Program-made: the position numbers and the translations under genes
Shown here: positions 11,501 to 21,900 of the stretch, piece by piece
Layout: the number at the start of each line of letters is the position of its first letter
Numbering within the stretch: the stretch's first letter is position 1
Source of the DNA: Blattamonas nauphoetae
Taxonomy: Eukaryota > Preaxostyla > Oxymonadida
Direction: 5' to 3'
Assembly (NCBI GenBank): GCA_033064195.1
Contig: JARBJD010000077.1
Span: 62,001-126,000 of the forward strand
Length of the DNA: 64,000 nucleotides
The notes under the pieces: model-generated
Told to the model about the DNA's origin: nothing
Databases searched by the model: none
What the model saw: the letters and a program-made list of their open reading frames with translations, nothing else

Positions 11501-12660
11501 CCAGCTGAGTCTCAGTTCCAGCGGGCTCGCTACCTCAGCATCATGATCAGCGAGTGTGTTCTCCCTCTTTGTGCATCTCATTTTTTTCATCTCATTGCTC
11601 TCCTTTCCAGGTACGATGCCAATCCCCTCCTCCAAGTCATGTGCTACAAGCGTCTTCGCAAGCACCGGGAGAAGACATCGCTCCGAGACACTGCCGCCAC
11701 TGTCCAACTCTGAAGCATCATGGTAATCTTCGTGATTGTGACTGAAATGATCCGCAGTGGCTTTCTGGACACGCCAATCAACACTCGCGAGCGGAACAAC
11801 CTTCTCAACGACTGCACCACGTGCGGATGGAGGCAGCTCATCCTCGACATCATCCCCACTGCCACGTTCCTGACGAAGGAGGTGTGTTCCTTTCTTCCTG
11901 CTTCATTCTTTCTCAGCGTCTGGCCGACATCTTCACTCGCGACGTCATTTCTGTGATCATCTCAGCCAAGTCGAAGCCGAGTGTCCCGCTCTTCTCCATC
12001 CCCTCGCTCATCAGCTCGCTCATCGTCTCAGCCACCCTCTTCTCCAACGGGCCATTCTACGAACTCTCCACTCGCTTGTATCAGCTCGTTCTTCGCCTCT
12101 GCGCGTCCATCAACGACACTCGGACCATGTCAACAGTGTAAGCGTCCCTCGTAACCACAACAAAAGACAACCTTTCTGTTTACGGCCCAGACAGGGTCAG
12201 GAACCAATACTGGCTGGTTGGACTGCATGGGAAGGGCTTCAGGCAGCTGGACAAGGAGTACATGTGGAAGACCGTCAAATTCGAAGCGCTGGATCGGATG
12301 ATGAAGCTGCTCCGAGTCGAATACGCCAACCTTGTCTCCCTCGCGAACAAGGAGCGTCCCATCCACGCCTATATCGCCCGTCGGAAGGAGATCCAGAAAA
12401 GCCTGGCCTCCAAATCGCAGCCGGCGAAGGAAGACGAGTTGTTCCACCAGCCTCCACTGACTGTGTTCCCCGAAAACGAAATGACCATGTTGGTGCATGG
12501 ACGCTGGATCGGTTTGTTTGGGATTGTTGTGAAAAAGGCTGACTGTGCATTTTCAGCGTACGATCTGCTCTTCGAAGACAACATCCCACAGTACCCAACT
12601 GGGGTCAGCAGTGCAAAGATTGACGCAAGACTCGCCGATTTAGGAATCGACTACTACCCC
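8509..12660 (+). pseudogene. DOCK-family Rho/Rac GEF gene, intron-containing and frame-damaged
   Basis: DOCK proteins activate Rho-family GTPases through a lipid-binding DHR-1 (C2) domain and a catalytic DHR-2 domain. The DHR-1 signature is visible at about 9440-9660: a 'Y-H...T-F-x-D-E-I-K-V-K-L-P' motif, then LFKFYHLECKN. A DHR-2 signature is at about 12195-12330 (QYWLVGLHGKGF...KEYMWKTVKF, equivalent to 'GTYYRVGFYGKGF...KEFVY'). GT-AG introns can be placed at 11373-11416, 11554-11610, 11882-11916, 12138-12194 and 12512-12556. Between 10087 and 11040 the frame changes without clear introns and an in-frame TGA lies near 11711, so it is probably decaying or contains unplaced introns. The C-terminal part of DHR-2 is not found. 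The whole gene sits inside the 11.3 kb element. Confidence 0.65.
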
Positions 12661-12859
12661 GCCCCAGCAGCTCTGCCGTCAGTGGCTGCGACAGAATACG
12701 GGTTCTTTTTGAGGACAGCTCCCCAAACAGGCAGTGGAACGAAAGGATTCACCAGTCGTCTCTCTTCGTTCATTCAGACCGTGGAATTTCCAATCGTCGT
12801 GTCTTGGATGACCACTGCGATTCAATCAACCACATCTCCGGCCCAGACAGTTTCTGGAT

Positions 12860-15103
12860 CAGCCCAGCTCGTGTGGCATTTCTTTACGTTGGATTGCTCA
12901 GGAGCTGACAATGAAGAATGTGACCCTCAGACAGTTCTCGATCAGTGGAAAGAGCTTCATTGCTCTGAGCGGGCCTGCTCAGCCTCATTGACGAGCCTGA
13001 CAGTGCAAGGCATCACTCAAAAAGGAGAGTCTGGAAATGGAGCCTTTGCTCGCCTCTTAGACGCTTCCTCCATTTCTGTCTCCTCGTCGACCTTCGCTGG
13101 GGTGACAAGTGTGGGCGACGGAGGAGTGTTCTTCTCGACATCGTCTGGCTCAATCTCACTCTCGTCCTGCTCGTTCACATCGTGCAGCTGTGGCAGTGGT
13201 CACCAAGGAAAGTGGGTGTTTGTTAAAGCCCACTCTTTGGGAACGTTGCTGGATCCAGACAATTGGGCATCAACGACCGCCTCTCTCGCATCACATGCGA
13301 ACGATTCGCTGCTGATGGGGGGAGGATTTGGCCGAAGCCGAAGGGAGCACGTTCAGATCGATCTCTCTGCTCTTCTATCTGATTGACTTCAAAGCTGCCA
13401 CGATCACGACTGGAGATGGGAAAGACGCAAAAGGATGTGGACAGTCGGGATTTCACTGCTCTTCGATTGATGAGGCGTGGTCTCATCTGAAAGATTCCCC
13501 TCGCATTCTCGTCATCTCCACGCAGTCGCAATTGAGCCGTTCGCTGGAAGTGAGTGAAACCACAGTCGAACTGAAACCGAAGTCAACCACTGGCACGATC
13601 AGAATTGGAAAGACCGGATCATTTGTTGTCTCGGTCCACTCGCTCAGCCCGACCAGTCTCTCGCTTGTTCCTGCTGTCTCTTCAGAAGCACGCGATTCGT
13701 CGTTGTTCTCGGTTGTTGGAGGATCGCTGGCCGTCAAATCGTGCTCGTTCGTTGATTTCTCTCTCTCGTCGCACGCTCTGATCCATCACACTGGATCGAC
13801 CCTGAAGATGGATGATGTTGCATTTGAATCGATTGTTCGTTCGGATGGTTCGGGAAGTGTGGTTGTGTCCGAAATGGTGTCTGGAATGAAGTTGGACTTG
13901 AATGATGTTCGTCTGATTGATGTCTCGTCGTCGAATGGAAAGTTTGATGGGATTTTTGTGCAGTTTGGATCGAAAAGTTCTCCTCGTGCCTCCCCTGAAT
14001 TCAACTTGACGAATCTTCACTTTTCGGCGACCTCGTCTGCATCTCTCTCCACTTCAAACACTGACGAGACCGCGCCGTGTTTCTTGTGGATTGAAGGAGC
14101 GAATCTGGGTTCGATCTTAACTGAAGGCGATGCTAGGTTTTAAGGATCAACTCCCGACGATGTTCTGGATTGTTGGTCTCGACGCAGTTGGGATCTCATC
14201 GCCGCACTGTGGTTTCTTCGCTGTTTGGTGTCCGACGCTTCGGAATGCAATCGCTCGTCTTGCTTCAGCTGAGAGCACAACAGTTCAAGTGCAGACGTCC
14301 ATCGTTCTCTCGGAATCAGTCTCATTTTCGTTGATGAAAACGTTGTGTGGTGTGAATTCTAACTCGACTGTGACAATCGAATCAGGTTGCTCGTTTGCTG
14401 TTGCTGAATCATTGCCTGATGTGGTCGTCACAATATCTTCACTCTGCTTCCTTCTCCCACAGTCCATCACATCTGATAAATTATTCGCCGTCGCTGGAGG
14501 GTCACTCCAAGTCACGTCCTGCTCCTTCTCTCCTAAAGGCGAATATCCTTTCTCGTTCCAACTGATTTGTGGTTCAGCTCACCAAGTGACACTGGAATCG
14601 ACGAATGTCTCGTCAGCGTCTCTCTCGTCTGTTGCTCTGATTTCGACGAGCTGTTCAGTTTCGATGTCGAATTGCCGCTTCTCGTCGATTGTTGTGTTGG
14701 AGGGTCATGGAAGTGTTCTGCGTGCTGATGCGAGCAACACAGCTCGTGTTTCAGTGTTGAACACAGTTTTGTCGGGATGTTCGAGCTCGGGTGTCGGGAG
14801 TGCGATTCTTTTGTCGAAACTGAATGGGGGATCGTTCTCATCGACCGATTGGGATGGGATGTTCAATCTGTCGAGCACAATGGGTGAAGTTTTGGTGTTT
14901 GATGCGTCTCTCCGAGCATCAAAGTCCAACTCATCTTCGCTGCTGTACGAGTTCCATCCTCACGTTGTTGGAAACCCAATTTAATGTCGACTGGATTCTG
15001 GGACCACTCGGATTGTGGACTGGAGGAACTCCCCTGTGCGTCATTGGCTCATGCGTTGTCGTCCGTTGCTTCTGTGGCTGAGATGTGTTGTTCAAAATGG
15101 ATT
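12860..15103 (+). pseudogene. Beta-helix surface protein gene fragment, truncated both ends
   Basis: Three overlapping open stretches (to 13386, 13328-14143, 14130-14984) encode Ser/Thr-rich beta-helix repeats with hydrophobic/polar alternation. The repeat-boundary signature 'C-G-x4-6-C-x-S/T' occurs three times (GCGQSGFHCSSIDEAW near 13435, HCGFFAVWCPTLRNAI near 14200, DCGLEELPCASLAHAL near 15010). Each stretch runs in a different frame, so at least two frame changes separate them. There is no signal peptide, and the TM/kinase end is missing: the sequence meets the inverted-repeat arm at 15104. It appears to be a gene piece trapped in the composite element. Confidence 0.6.
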
Positions 15104-15284
15104 GATCAACCCATGAATTTGTGTTTTGGTGAAGACTTCGGTGAATTAGGATCTTATTGGAAAACACCATGAGCAAACGGCTTAAGAAGTGATTTTTCAT
15201 CAAAATTTGTAAAAAACAGTGGAAAATTTGTGAATAATAACGGAAAACAGGAGGGGTCTGCACCAAGCTAGAATGGGGTCTGCC
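15104..15284 (-). repeat. Internal inverted-repeat arm of the composite element (right copy)
   Basis: This is the reverse-complement partner of 8000-8180, matching almost along its whole length, and leads directly into the right terminal tandem array (15286-15382). Confidence 0.85.
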
Positions 15285-15391
15285 TCTAGCAATCTGGGGT
15301 CTGCGCCTAGTCAAAGGGGGTCTGTGTCTAGCAATCGGGGGTCTGCCTCTAGCTAAAATGGGGTCTGCCTCTAGACGCTACCCTCTGAGAG

Positions 15392-16158
15392 CAATGTGGA
15401 GAATCACGGGATTTCACCCTCAAACCATCAAGAAATGCCTCTTCGACCATTTTGGCCTCATCAGACGGTTTACAAGGTGGGTACCACACATTCTAACAGA
15501 GTCACAGAAAAGTAACCGGATCCAGTTGGCGCAAGATCTCATCCTCATTCTTAAAAAGCAAAAAGAAAAAGGCTGGAAATACTTGATAACAGGAGACGAA
15601 AGCTGGGTTAAATGGACGAATCCACATTCTTTTGTGTGGCTTCGTCCATCCGATCCTCGACCAGTGAGGGAGAGGATCAGTATTGGAAGTGGCAAGACAA
15701 TGTTGGTGGCCTTCTTCGGTATCAACTTCACTTTTTTCAGATTAATACCCAGAGGCAAAGGGATTACAGCACAAGTCTTTGTTGACGATATTTTGGATAA
15801 AATGGAGGACGACATCGTGTTGCAGGATTCTTTCGATCTCGACAACTTTGAGCACTTTCTACACGTTGACAACGCACCATGCCATAATTCAAAGCTTGTT
15901 CGAAAATATCTCGAAACGTCTCTATTTACGAAAATTTCCCACCCCCCATACAGCCCAGATCTCGCCCCGTGCGATTTCTGGCTGTTTGGGGAGTTGAAGA
16001 TGCGTCTCAAGGGAATTCACGTGAAATCAGATGCGGAATTGACCAAACACATCACTTCTTTTATGGCCGAGCAGACGACTGAAAAACGAATTCGTGTTTT
16101 CGAGAATTGGATTCGAAGATGTGAACAGGTGGTTGAGAATCAAGGAGAATACATCTGA
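15392..16158 (+). CDS. mariner transposase, catalytic part (DD34D)
   Basis: The sequence contains the mariner catalytic signatures ITGDESWV, HVDNAPCH and YSPDLAPCDFWLF. Thirty-four residues separate the second and third aspartates, the DD34D spacing of true mariners, and the linker motif WVPHILT is also present. It follows the right TSD copy of the 11.3 kb insert and continues the helix-turn-helix half at 3835-4105 in the same frame. The catalytic half shows no internal stop. The remaining 400 bp to the right TIR (16159-16560) are non-coding. Confidence 0.9.
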
Positions 16159-16562
16159 CGATCGCACTTTGTACTCTTTTTCTTTTCTCATTGTATTTCA
16201 GCAGGCTTCATTCATCTCGATTTTGAATCACTATATCACTCACATTGGGACCGACATTCATCGTTTTACTTTTTCTCACTACACAAGAACGTTTATCGAA
16301 GCAACATCTCTCCAAAATGATTCTAATACACTCATGAGGGAGATGGTCGGTTTATTTCATAATTTATCACTTCTTCGGAGAGTTCTCACATTGTGACTCG
16401 TGTCGTTCATCTCGTTCTCGAGATTCTGACATACGAACATTGGATTGAGAATGTTTTTCACAGACAAAATTGAACAAATCAACGAAAACTAGGTGAAATG
16501 ATGTGAAAACAACTTGTTACTCGATGGGAAATGTCGCCCAAGTTTTCACTGATCACCCTGTA

Positions 16563-17010
16563 TGGTCTTCTTGTCAACTCTTCGATATATTTCCAGCAGT
16601 TGCACTCAGCCACACACTATGGCGATTCGATCTACGCACAAACCAACGATTCTTTTTACGACGATGTGATCACAGAGCGGTTGTCGACAGAGGAGAATGA
16701 GAAGACACTTCTCCAGAGCGCCGCATGCTTCATGGAGACGTCAGAAATTTCCCTCTGCAACACAAAGAATCGCATCTTCAACATTGAATTTCCAGTGTAC
16801 GGACTGTCGACCCTGATCTCGCAGATGCGACTATATGTTTGGATCGCTCAAACCGAATACGAATTGTTAGACAGCAACAACGAGCGAACATACAACGACC
16901 TCCATCCCATCCCTCGATACATTGGATCAGCCTGTCGGTACGACCTCAGGAGTGGAATCAACACTCTCACCAATGAGATTCTGGCTTCGTCGCAGAACTC
17001 GATCGATTTA
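16563..17010 (+). CDS. Membrane protein with hemerythrin-like tail, segment 3: external domain
   Basis: This segment runs from the right edge of the mariner insertion (TA at 16561-16562) to the TA at 17009-17010, where the next element enters. It encodes about 150 residues of a soluble helical domain with scattered cysteines (AACFMET, SLCNTKN, SACRYDL), consistent with the extracytoplasmic part between two TM helices. The frame is continuous with segment 2 on one side and segment 4 on the other once the elements are removed. Confidence 0.75.
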
Positions 17011-18064
17011 CAGGGTGTCCCAGACTGAACCCCTTTGTTTTTCTTTGGACTGTCATCACTTCACAGATAACCTTCACTTTTCATACTCCCTTAGATCACT
17101 TCATCGTTGCTGCATTCGAACGACGAGCGAGGAAATTTGAAAATATCTCTTCATAATGACGTGTTCCTGACCTCTTTCTGAAAGAGTTCAGTTTTTTGAA
17201 TTCATTCGGAATTACTATCGATGATTCGATCATGGTATGAAGGTGAAATGTGAAATGTTCAACACTCGAGAAAGAAAATTGGACAAAACGAAGAGAATGG
17301 TGAGCAGGTTCTGTTACAGTTTACCATTCAATGGGTGGGATCATTTTCCATCCTTCGCACAAACTCAAGATGGTCCAGATTTCTTGACCGAATCATCATC
17401 GTTCGTCATTGGTTTTTCAACCAGCCAGCTCTTCTCTCCTCCTGGACGTGTGTTCAGATAATTTGAGACCATGTTTGTGATCATTCGTATTTCTTCCATT
17501 CTAGGCAAATCGACTTAACGATTCTTCAAACATACTCAAACCACAATGAACGGACGCTGAAAGATCGTTAATCCGGTCGAATCTCTCGGACTCATCAGAA
17601 CCAATGCAGACACAACAACCGTCTGTCCTGAAAGACTTCATAGATCGAGAATGAACTTGTATTACCTGTCATGTGCTTGTACATTGTATTTTTCGATGTA
17701 TCTTTCCTAAAAATGACCACATTTTGAGTTCTCTATGGAATCAATGCATTGCAAAAACACTGTCGTGATTCCCTCTATGTGCCCTCCTATTCTCTCAGAA
17801 TTCTCTGAGACCAATTCAAGTCTCCGTCCATGTTCTCATTTTCGAGTTCTTCACATCACATTCCTGATTCAAAGTCAGCTCTTCCACTTCAGATCTTTGG
17901 TGTGCATTTTTTCTGTCACTTTGAAAAGATATTAGCTTTTTTCCTCGCTCTTCGTTCAAATGCGACAAAGATGAAGTGATTCAATGTAATTGGAGAAGTG
18001 ACGGTTATCTGTGAAGTGATGAAACCGAGAAGGAAGAGTGTGGGGTTCAGTCTGGGACACCCTG
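17011..18064. mobile_element. Tc1/mariner-like element with CAGGGTGTCCC ends, 1.05 kb, TA target
   Basis: The ends begin CAGGGTGTCCCAGACTGAAC on both sides in inverted orientation and stay similar for well over 100 bp. TA flanks both ends (17009-17010, 18065-18066). The inner right part, read on the minus strand, is homologous to the start of another copy at 63114 and encodes a decayed version of the same open frame (HSRSMKSF...CGLSMFEE). No transposase with a DDE motif was recognised. It splits the host gene between segments 3 and 4. Confidence 0.85.
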
Positions 18065-18066
18065 TA

Positions 18067-18702
18067 TCGCAGGGCATACTGTCGGCTGTTTCAGCTGTTG
18101 TTTGTGTGTTCCTCTTCGTTGCTCTGTTCCTCTTCTCAATGATGTGGCTGCAACGTGTGATGGACAACAATGGAGAAAGCAAGAAACTGTTGGAACTCCT
18201 GCCAATCAACCGCGAGGAGAAAGAGATGGACCTGCTTCCATCGATGATGACTGGATATTCACCAATCGACACAGCCAGAATGAAGATCATCGACGCCGCG
18301 GGAGGAGTGCTGGAATCGCTTGGAAAGGACGACAAGCCAGAAGTGCTCCTTCAGAACATCGATTATCTGATGATCACAACCACACAGGTCTTCGCTGAGG
18401 AGGAAATGGAGATGGACAAGCGAGATTACGAGCACGCTGAAGAACACGCCCGCGAGCATCTTCTTCTCCGCCAGCGACTTACCGTGATTGCTGACTCACT
18501 GAAACATGGCACTGTTCCTTCGATGCGAATCGCGAAACGAAACTTGGTTCGACTGTACGACCGACACTTCATTGACGACGATGTGCAGTTCGGGAACTCC
18601 ATTCCACCAGAGGAGAAGATGGCTCTGCAGTTGGATGTGGACGAAATGGCTGGAGAGGAAGCAAACGATGTTGGAGAACTGGGAGAACCAGGTCAGGAGT
18701 GA
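18067..18702 (+). CDS. Membrane protein with hemerythrin-like tail, segment 4: second TM helix and hemerythrin-like domain
   Basis: The segment begins with a hydrophobic helix (about 18080-18150, AVVCVFLFVALFLFSMMWLQ). A cytosolic domain of about 120 residues aligns by eye with bacteriohemerythrins: the 'I-D-x-x-(H)' position reads IDTARMKII, the '(H)F-x-x-E-E' position reads VFAEEEMEM, then YEHAEEHAREH and LYDRHFIDDD. Hemerythrins bind O2 at a di-iron site. Here two of the usual histidines are replaced (by Ala and Val), while the Glu, the H-x-x-x-H pair and the final H...D are kept. An acidic tail ends at the TGA at 18700. Bacterial chemoreceptors with hemerythrin tails sense oxygen or redox, but such a role here is inference. 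Confidence 0.7.
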   Translation, partial: SQGILSAVSAVVCVFLFVALFLFSMMWLQRVMDNNGESKKLLELLPINREEKEMDLLPSMMTGYSPIDTARMKIIDAAGGVLESLGKDDKPEVLLQNIDYLMITTTQVFAEEEMEMDKRDYEHAEEHAREHLLLRQRLTVIADSLKHGTVPSMRIAKRNLVRLYDRHFIDDDVQFGNSIPPEEKMALQLDVDEMAGEEANDVGELGEPGQE

Positions 18703-18979
18703 ACGCCCAACCAATTTTAATTTATTGCTTTTATCGTCCGAATAGTTAAGACTTCCTTTTTCTCTTCTCCTCAGTATTTGAGGGTGTTTCTCTTTGGTCT
18801 TTTCAGAGCTTCTGATGTCGGCTCGATCTGGCTTTCTTCTTTCTGATCTCAAGTCAGTTTTCATGTTATTTTCAGATTTAACAAAATCTCGATGAAAAAG
18901 TGACTCTTCGACAACAATTGAGTCCTGGTTAGAATGAACTCAAACCATTTGGTTTGATCTTCTCTCCCTCAGTATTTGG

Positions 18980-21900
18980 ATGCTGTCACTCGTTATTTAT
19001 GGAACATTCGTTCGTGTCATGCCTCTACTCGTCTCTCATACCATTAACCCCCCTCTACAGTTTTCAACGGTCCTTTTTGACAACAATGAAGAATCCAAGT
19101 CGATAGTTCGAGTGCCGACAGGAAATTATCATGCAAATGAATGTCTGCTCAAATCAGCAAGATTAACAATTCAAGGATGTTCCAGTACTCTTCTTCATTC
19201 ATCAATGGTGGAAAAGACTTCTCCAGTAGAAAAGACAACAATGTGGAAGAACAAGAATAATTCACGAGAAGAATCATCAATATTATTGATGGTGAACAGC
19301 ACTGTTTCGATTTCATCGTTGTCCTTGAATGTGCAGAACTCGAACTACAGATTCTGTTGTCTCTGGTCAGCCTCGTTAGAAATGGTTTCATGCACAATTC
19401 TGTCGGGAAATGGATGCCCTCCATTGGCCGTTCGATGCGAAACAGGAAATGAGGAAACATCGATCTCTCTTTCGAGCTGTTCCCACAAGCCATCCAACCC
19501 ACACACCTCACCCCCTCTTGTTGATCTTTATTTTCCCACTCCTCAACTACACCCTTCATTGAGGAGTAACAATGACTTCACCGAGCAAGAATCACCTGGA
19601 TCTATCTCAGTGACGAGTTCATCGTCATCGCTGAGCAATCTCCACCTTCCTCATGGAGTTGGTCCTATCTTCAATTTTGGCAGCATTTCGAAATCTCCAA
19701 GTCACGGATCATCTCTTTCCATCAACACACATCTCATATACTCTCGACTCCTCAACGTATCAAGCCAGTCATCTTCATGCCTGCGCAGAAACGGACCCAA
19801 CCAGCAAAGTCAAACAATGGTTGGAGTGGAAGTGAGTGGTTGTTCCAACCATCTCTATGGAACGGCTTGTCGTGATATTAATGATGGAGGAAGTGTCATT
19901 TGTCAGAACTCGTCGTTCATTCGCTGCTCGACGAATCTCGAACCATCATCCACTCACCCAACCTATTCCCTCCAACACCACACAGGTGATGGTCAGACGA
20001 TCAGGTTATATTCTTCCGACCCATCTCCAGTCACCTTCACTCGATGCACGTTCCACTCAATGACATCGAAAAATGACGGGCCAGCGATCAACGCCAGCCC
20101 TAACGATGGCCCTGTCGCAATCAACGATCACTCTGTCTGCTTCGTTGGATCTGGAAGAAACTGGATGGAAACTGACTGTATCAACGACCGACCCTATCGA
20201 GGGGAAGGTGCTGGTTGTGCTGGACAACAGTTTGAGTGATTACGAACAACCAACCTCCAACTCTCCTCCTCCCATCGCTCGTCTGTTCGTGTTCGATTTC
20301 GCAGCAAGTGAAACATCAAAATCGCAGTCCGTTCAGATTAACGAATGGAGCTTCCTGCAATACGAGTCGAACTATTCGATCACTGTTGCGTCTCTTATCG
20401 GAGCGAACATCACGCTGTCTTTCGATTCTCTCCTCCAAACACCAAATCCCCCTCGAATTGTGGAAGCCACTTGCCAACTGAAAAGCTGGGATCCGACAAT
20501 CGGGATCGTTCATCTGAAAGGCCGGACACTCGACGCAGGCATTTACGTCGTTAAGCTGAAGGAAGTCGATGAGTTTCACATTTCTGTCTCGTTCACTGGA
20601 TCGCCAGCATCGCCTGATTCGAGAACGATGATCTCGTCAACAACTGAAGTTTCGTTGTTTGGAGAAGGGAGCAGACTCAGCCATGGATCCGAATCTGAAA
20701 TCGTGTCTGTTCAAAAAGAAGATGATGAGTCATCTCTCATTCTCGATCCTCCTCGCCTCTTCTTGTCAATCCCAGAACCCCCTTCCCTCACACTGGTGCG
20801 CCCTGCCTTCTTTCCCAATGCTCTGAACCAGGCTCGCGTCTCCATTCCTTTGGAAGGAACCAAAATCACAATTGGATCTTATTCGATGAATGTATCGCTG
20901 GTTGGAGATGAACAATCATTCATCGTCACACTCACAACAACGTTCTCGTCCAACAAAACTGGAACAGCGACAGCAGTTGTGTTCGATGCGGCGAATGGAG
21001 ATGTGGATCTCATATTTGGTTCAGAATACTCGATTAGGTCGATGTGGAATGACGATGGCTTGATTTGGATCCCATCTTCTCTTTCGTTCGCTGTTCCATC
21101 GAGTCCCGGAATTGTTGAAACATTCGTGTCTGCCGTTTTCAATGAAGAAAGAACCATTGCGACATTGACATTCAGCGGGACTGATTTTGTGTCAGGACCG
21201 ACACGTGTTGTTCTTTTGGACGGCTCGACAAAGATCAACTCCAATACAGATGTTCGTGTTGTGGATGAAACACATCTGACTGTGACTATCGCAGCTGGAT
21301 GGACTCAATCTTCATCGCAGGTCGCGTATGGTCGCTCGTACTCGATCAATTCAGTGGCATCGACATCGAAATCGTTCCTTGTCCGTTCGTCTGTGCTGGT
21401 GAACATCCCAAGTCCACCATGTGTGACTGGAATCTCGTGCAACATGGACTCCCATTTCACTCACTTCATTGTTTCCTTCACAGGGCATGATCTTCCCATC
21501 ACGGGAACATACACTGCTTGTCTGATATCGTCGTCTTTCTCGTTTTCAGTGACATTCGCAGATGGGGTTGGGACATCAGAAAGGATTGAAGCGAATGCGA
21601 CGAACAGCCTGCTCTATGACACTGCGTACACACTCTCATCACTCTCACAGGGGAACAGCCAGATTGTTCTGAACACAACGTCGTTCTCCACACCGACTGG
21701 TCCAACATTGTCTGATGTTCAGTGCTCTCTGGACTCGTCGGATTTCAATTTCGTTCTACTGACACTGACTGGCTCTCGAATGCCTTCGTCGTCTGAATAC
21801 ACGCTGACTGTCGTTGAAACTGGGGAATCAACCGAAATCGCTCTTCCTGTGTCGTTCACATCGTCCACCGATGGATTTGGGAGAGTTGAAGTGTACAAAA

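Larger units (their letters stand above)
4106..15382. mobile_element. 11.3 kb composite TIR element carrying host genes, 9-bp TSD
   Basis: The insert has inverted ends identical over at least 34 bp, starting GGTAGCGTCTAGAGGCAGAC. It is flanked by direct copies of CTCTGAGAG (4097-4105 and 15383-15391). Both ends consist of tandem 19-23 bp units built on CTAGAGGCAGACCCC, running inward about 100 bp, with AGGAC-rich DNA and perfect palindromes further in on the left. A second pair of inverted ends lies inside (8000-8180 against 15104-15284), so it looks like two related elements joined or nested. Contents are a decayed beta-helix gene, a minisatellite, a DOCK-family gene and a further beta-helix gene. 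No transposase was recognised. A 9-bp TSD and gene-carrying habit suggest Mutator-like (Pack-MULE-style) mobility, which is inference. Confidence 0.85.
3662..16560 (+). mobile_element. mariner (DD34D) transposon, itself interrupted by an 11.3 kb element
   Basis: The ends are 25-bp inverted repeats differing at one base, CAGGGTGGTCAGTGAAAACT on the left and CAGGGTGATCAGTGAAAACT on the right (reverse complement), each continuing TTGGGC. TA dinucleotides flank both ends (3660-3661 and 16561-16562), as expected for Tc1/mariner. Without the inserted composite (4106-15382 plus one TSD) the mariner is about 1.6 kb and carries one transposase gene. It sits inside the coding sequence of the host membrane protein, and its removal restores that frame. 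Confidence 0.9.

Noticed and set aside
11705-11715. TGA reassigned as a sense codon
   Set aside because: Only two in-frame TGAs were met (here and near 54790), while confident genes end in TGA (18700, 28.0 kb, 56112), so TGA acts as stop.
4106-15382. A Polinton or other virus-like element, because of its size and long inverted ends
   Set aside because: No polymerase, integrase or capsid-type gene is recognisable, the TSD is 9 bp and not 6, and the cargo is host-type genes.
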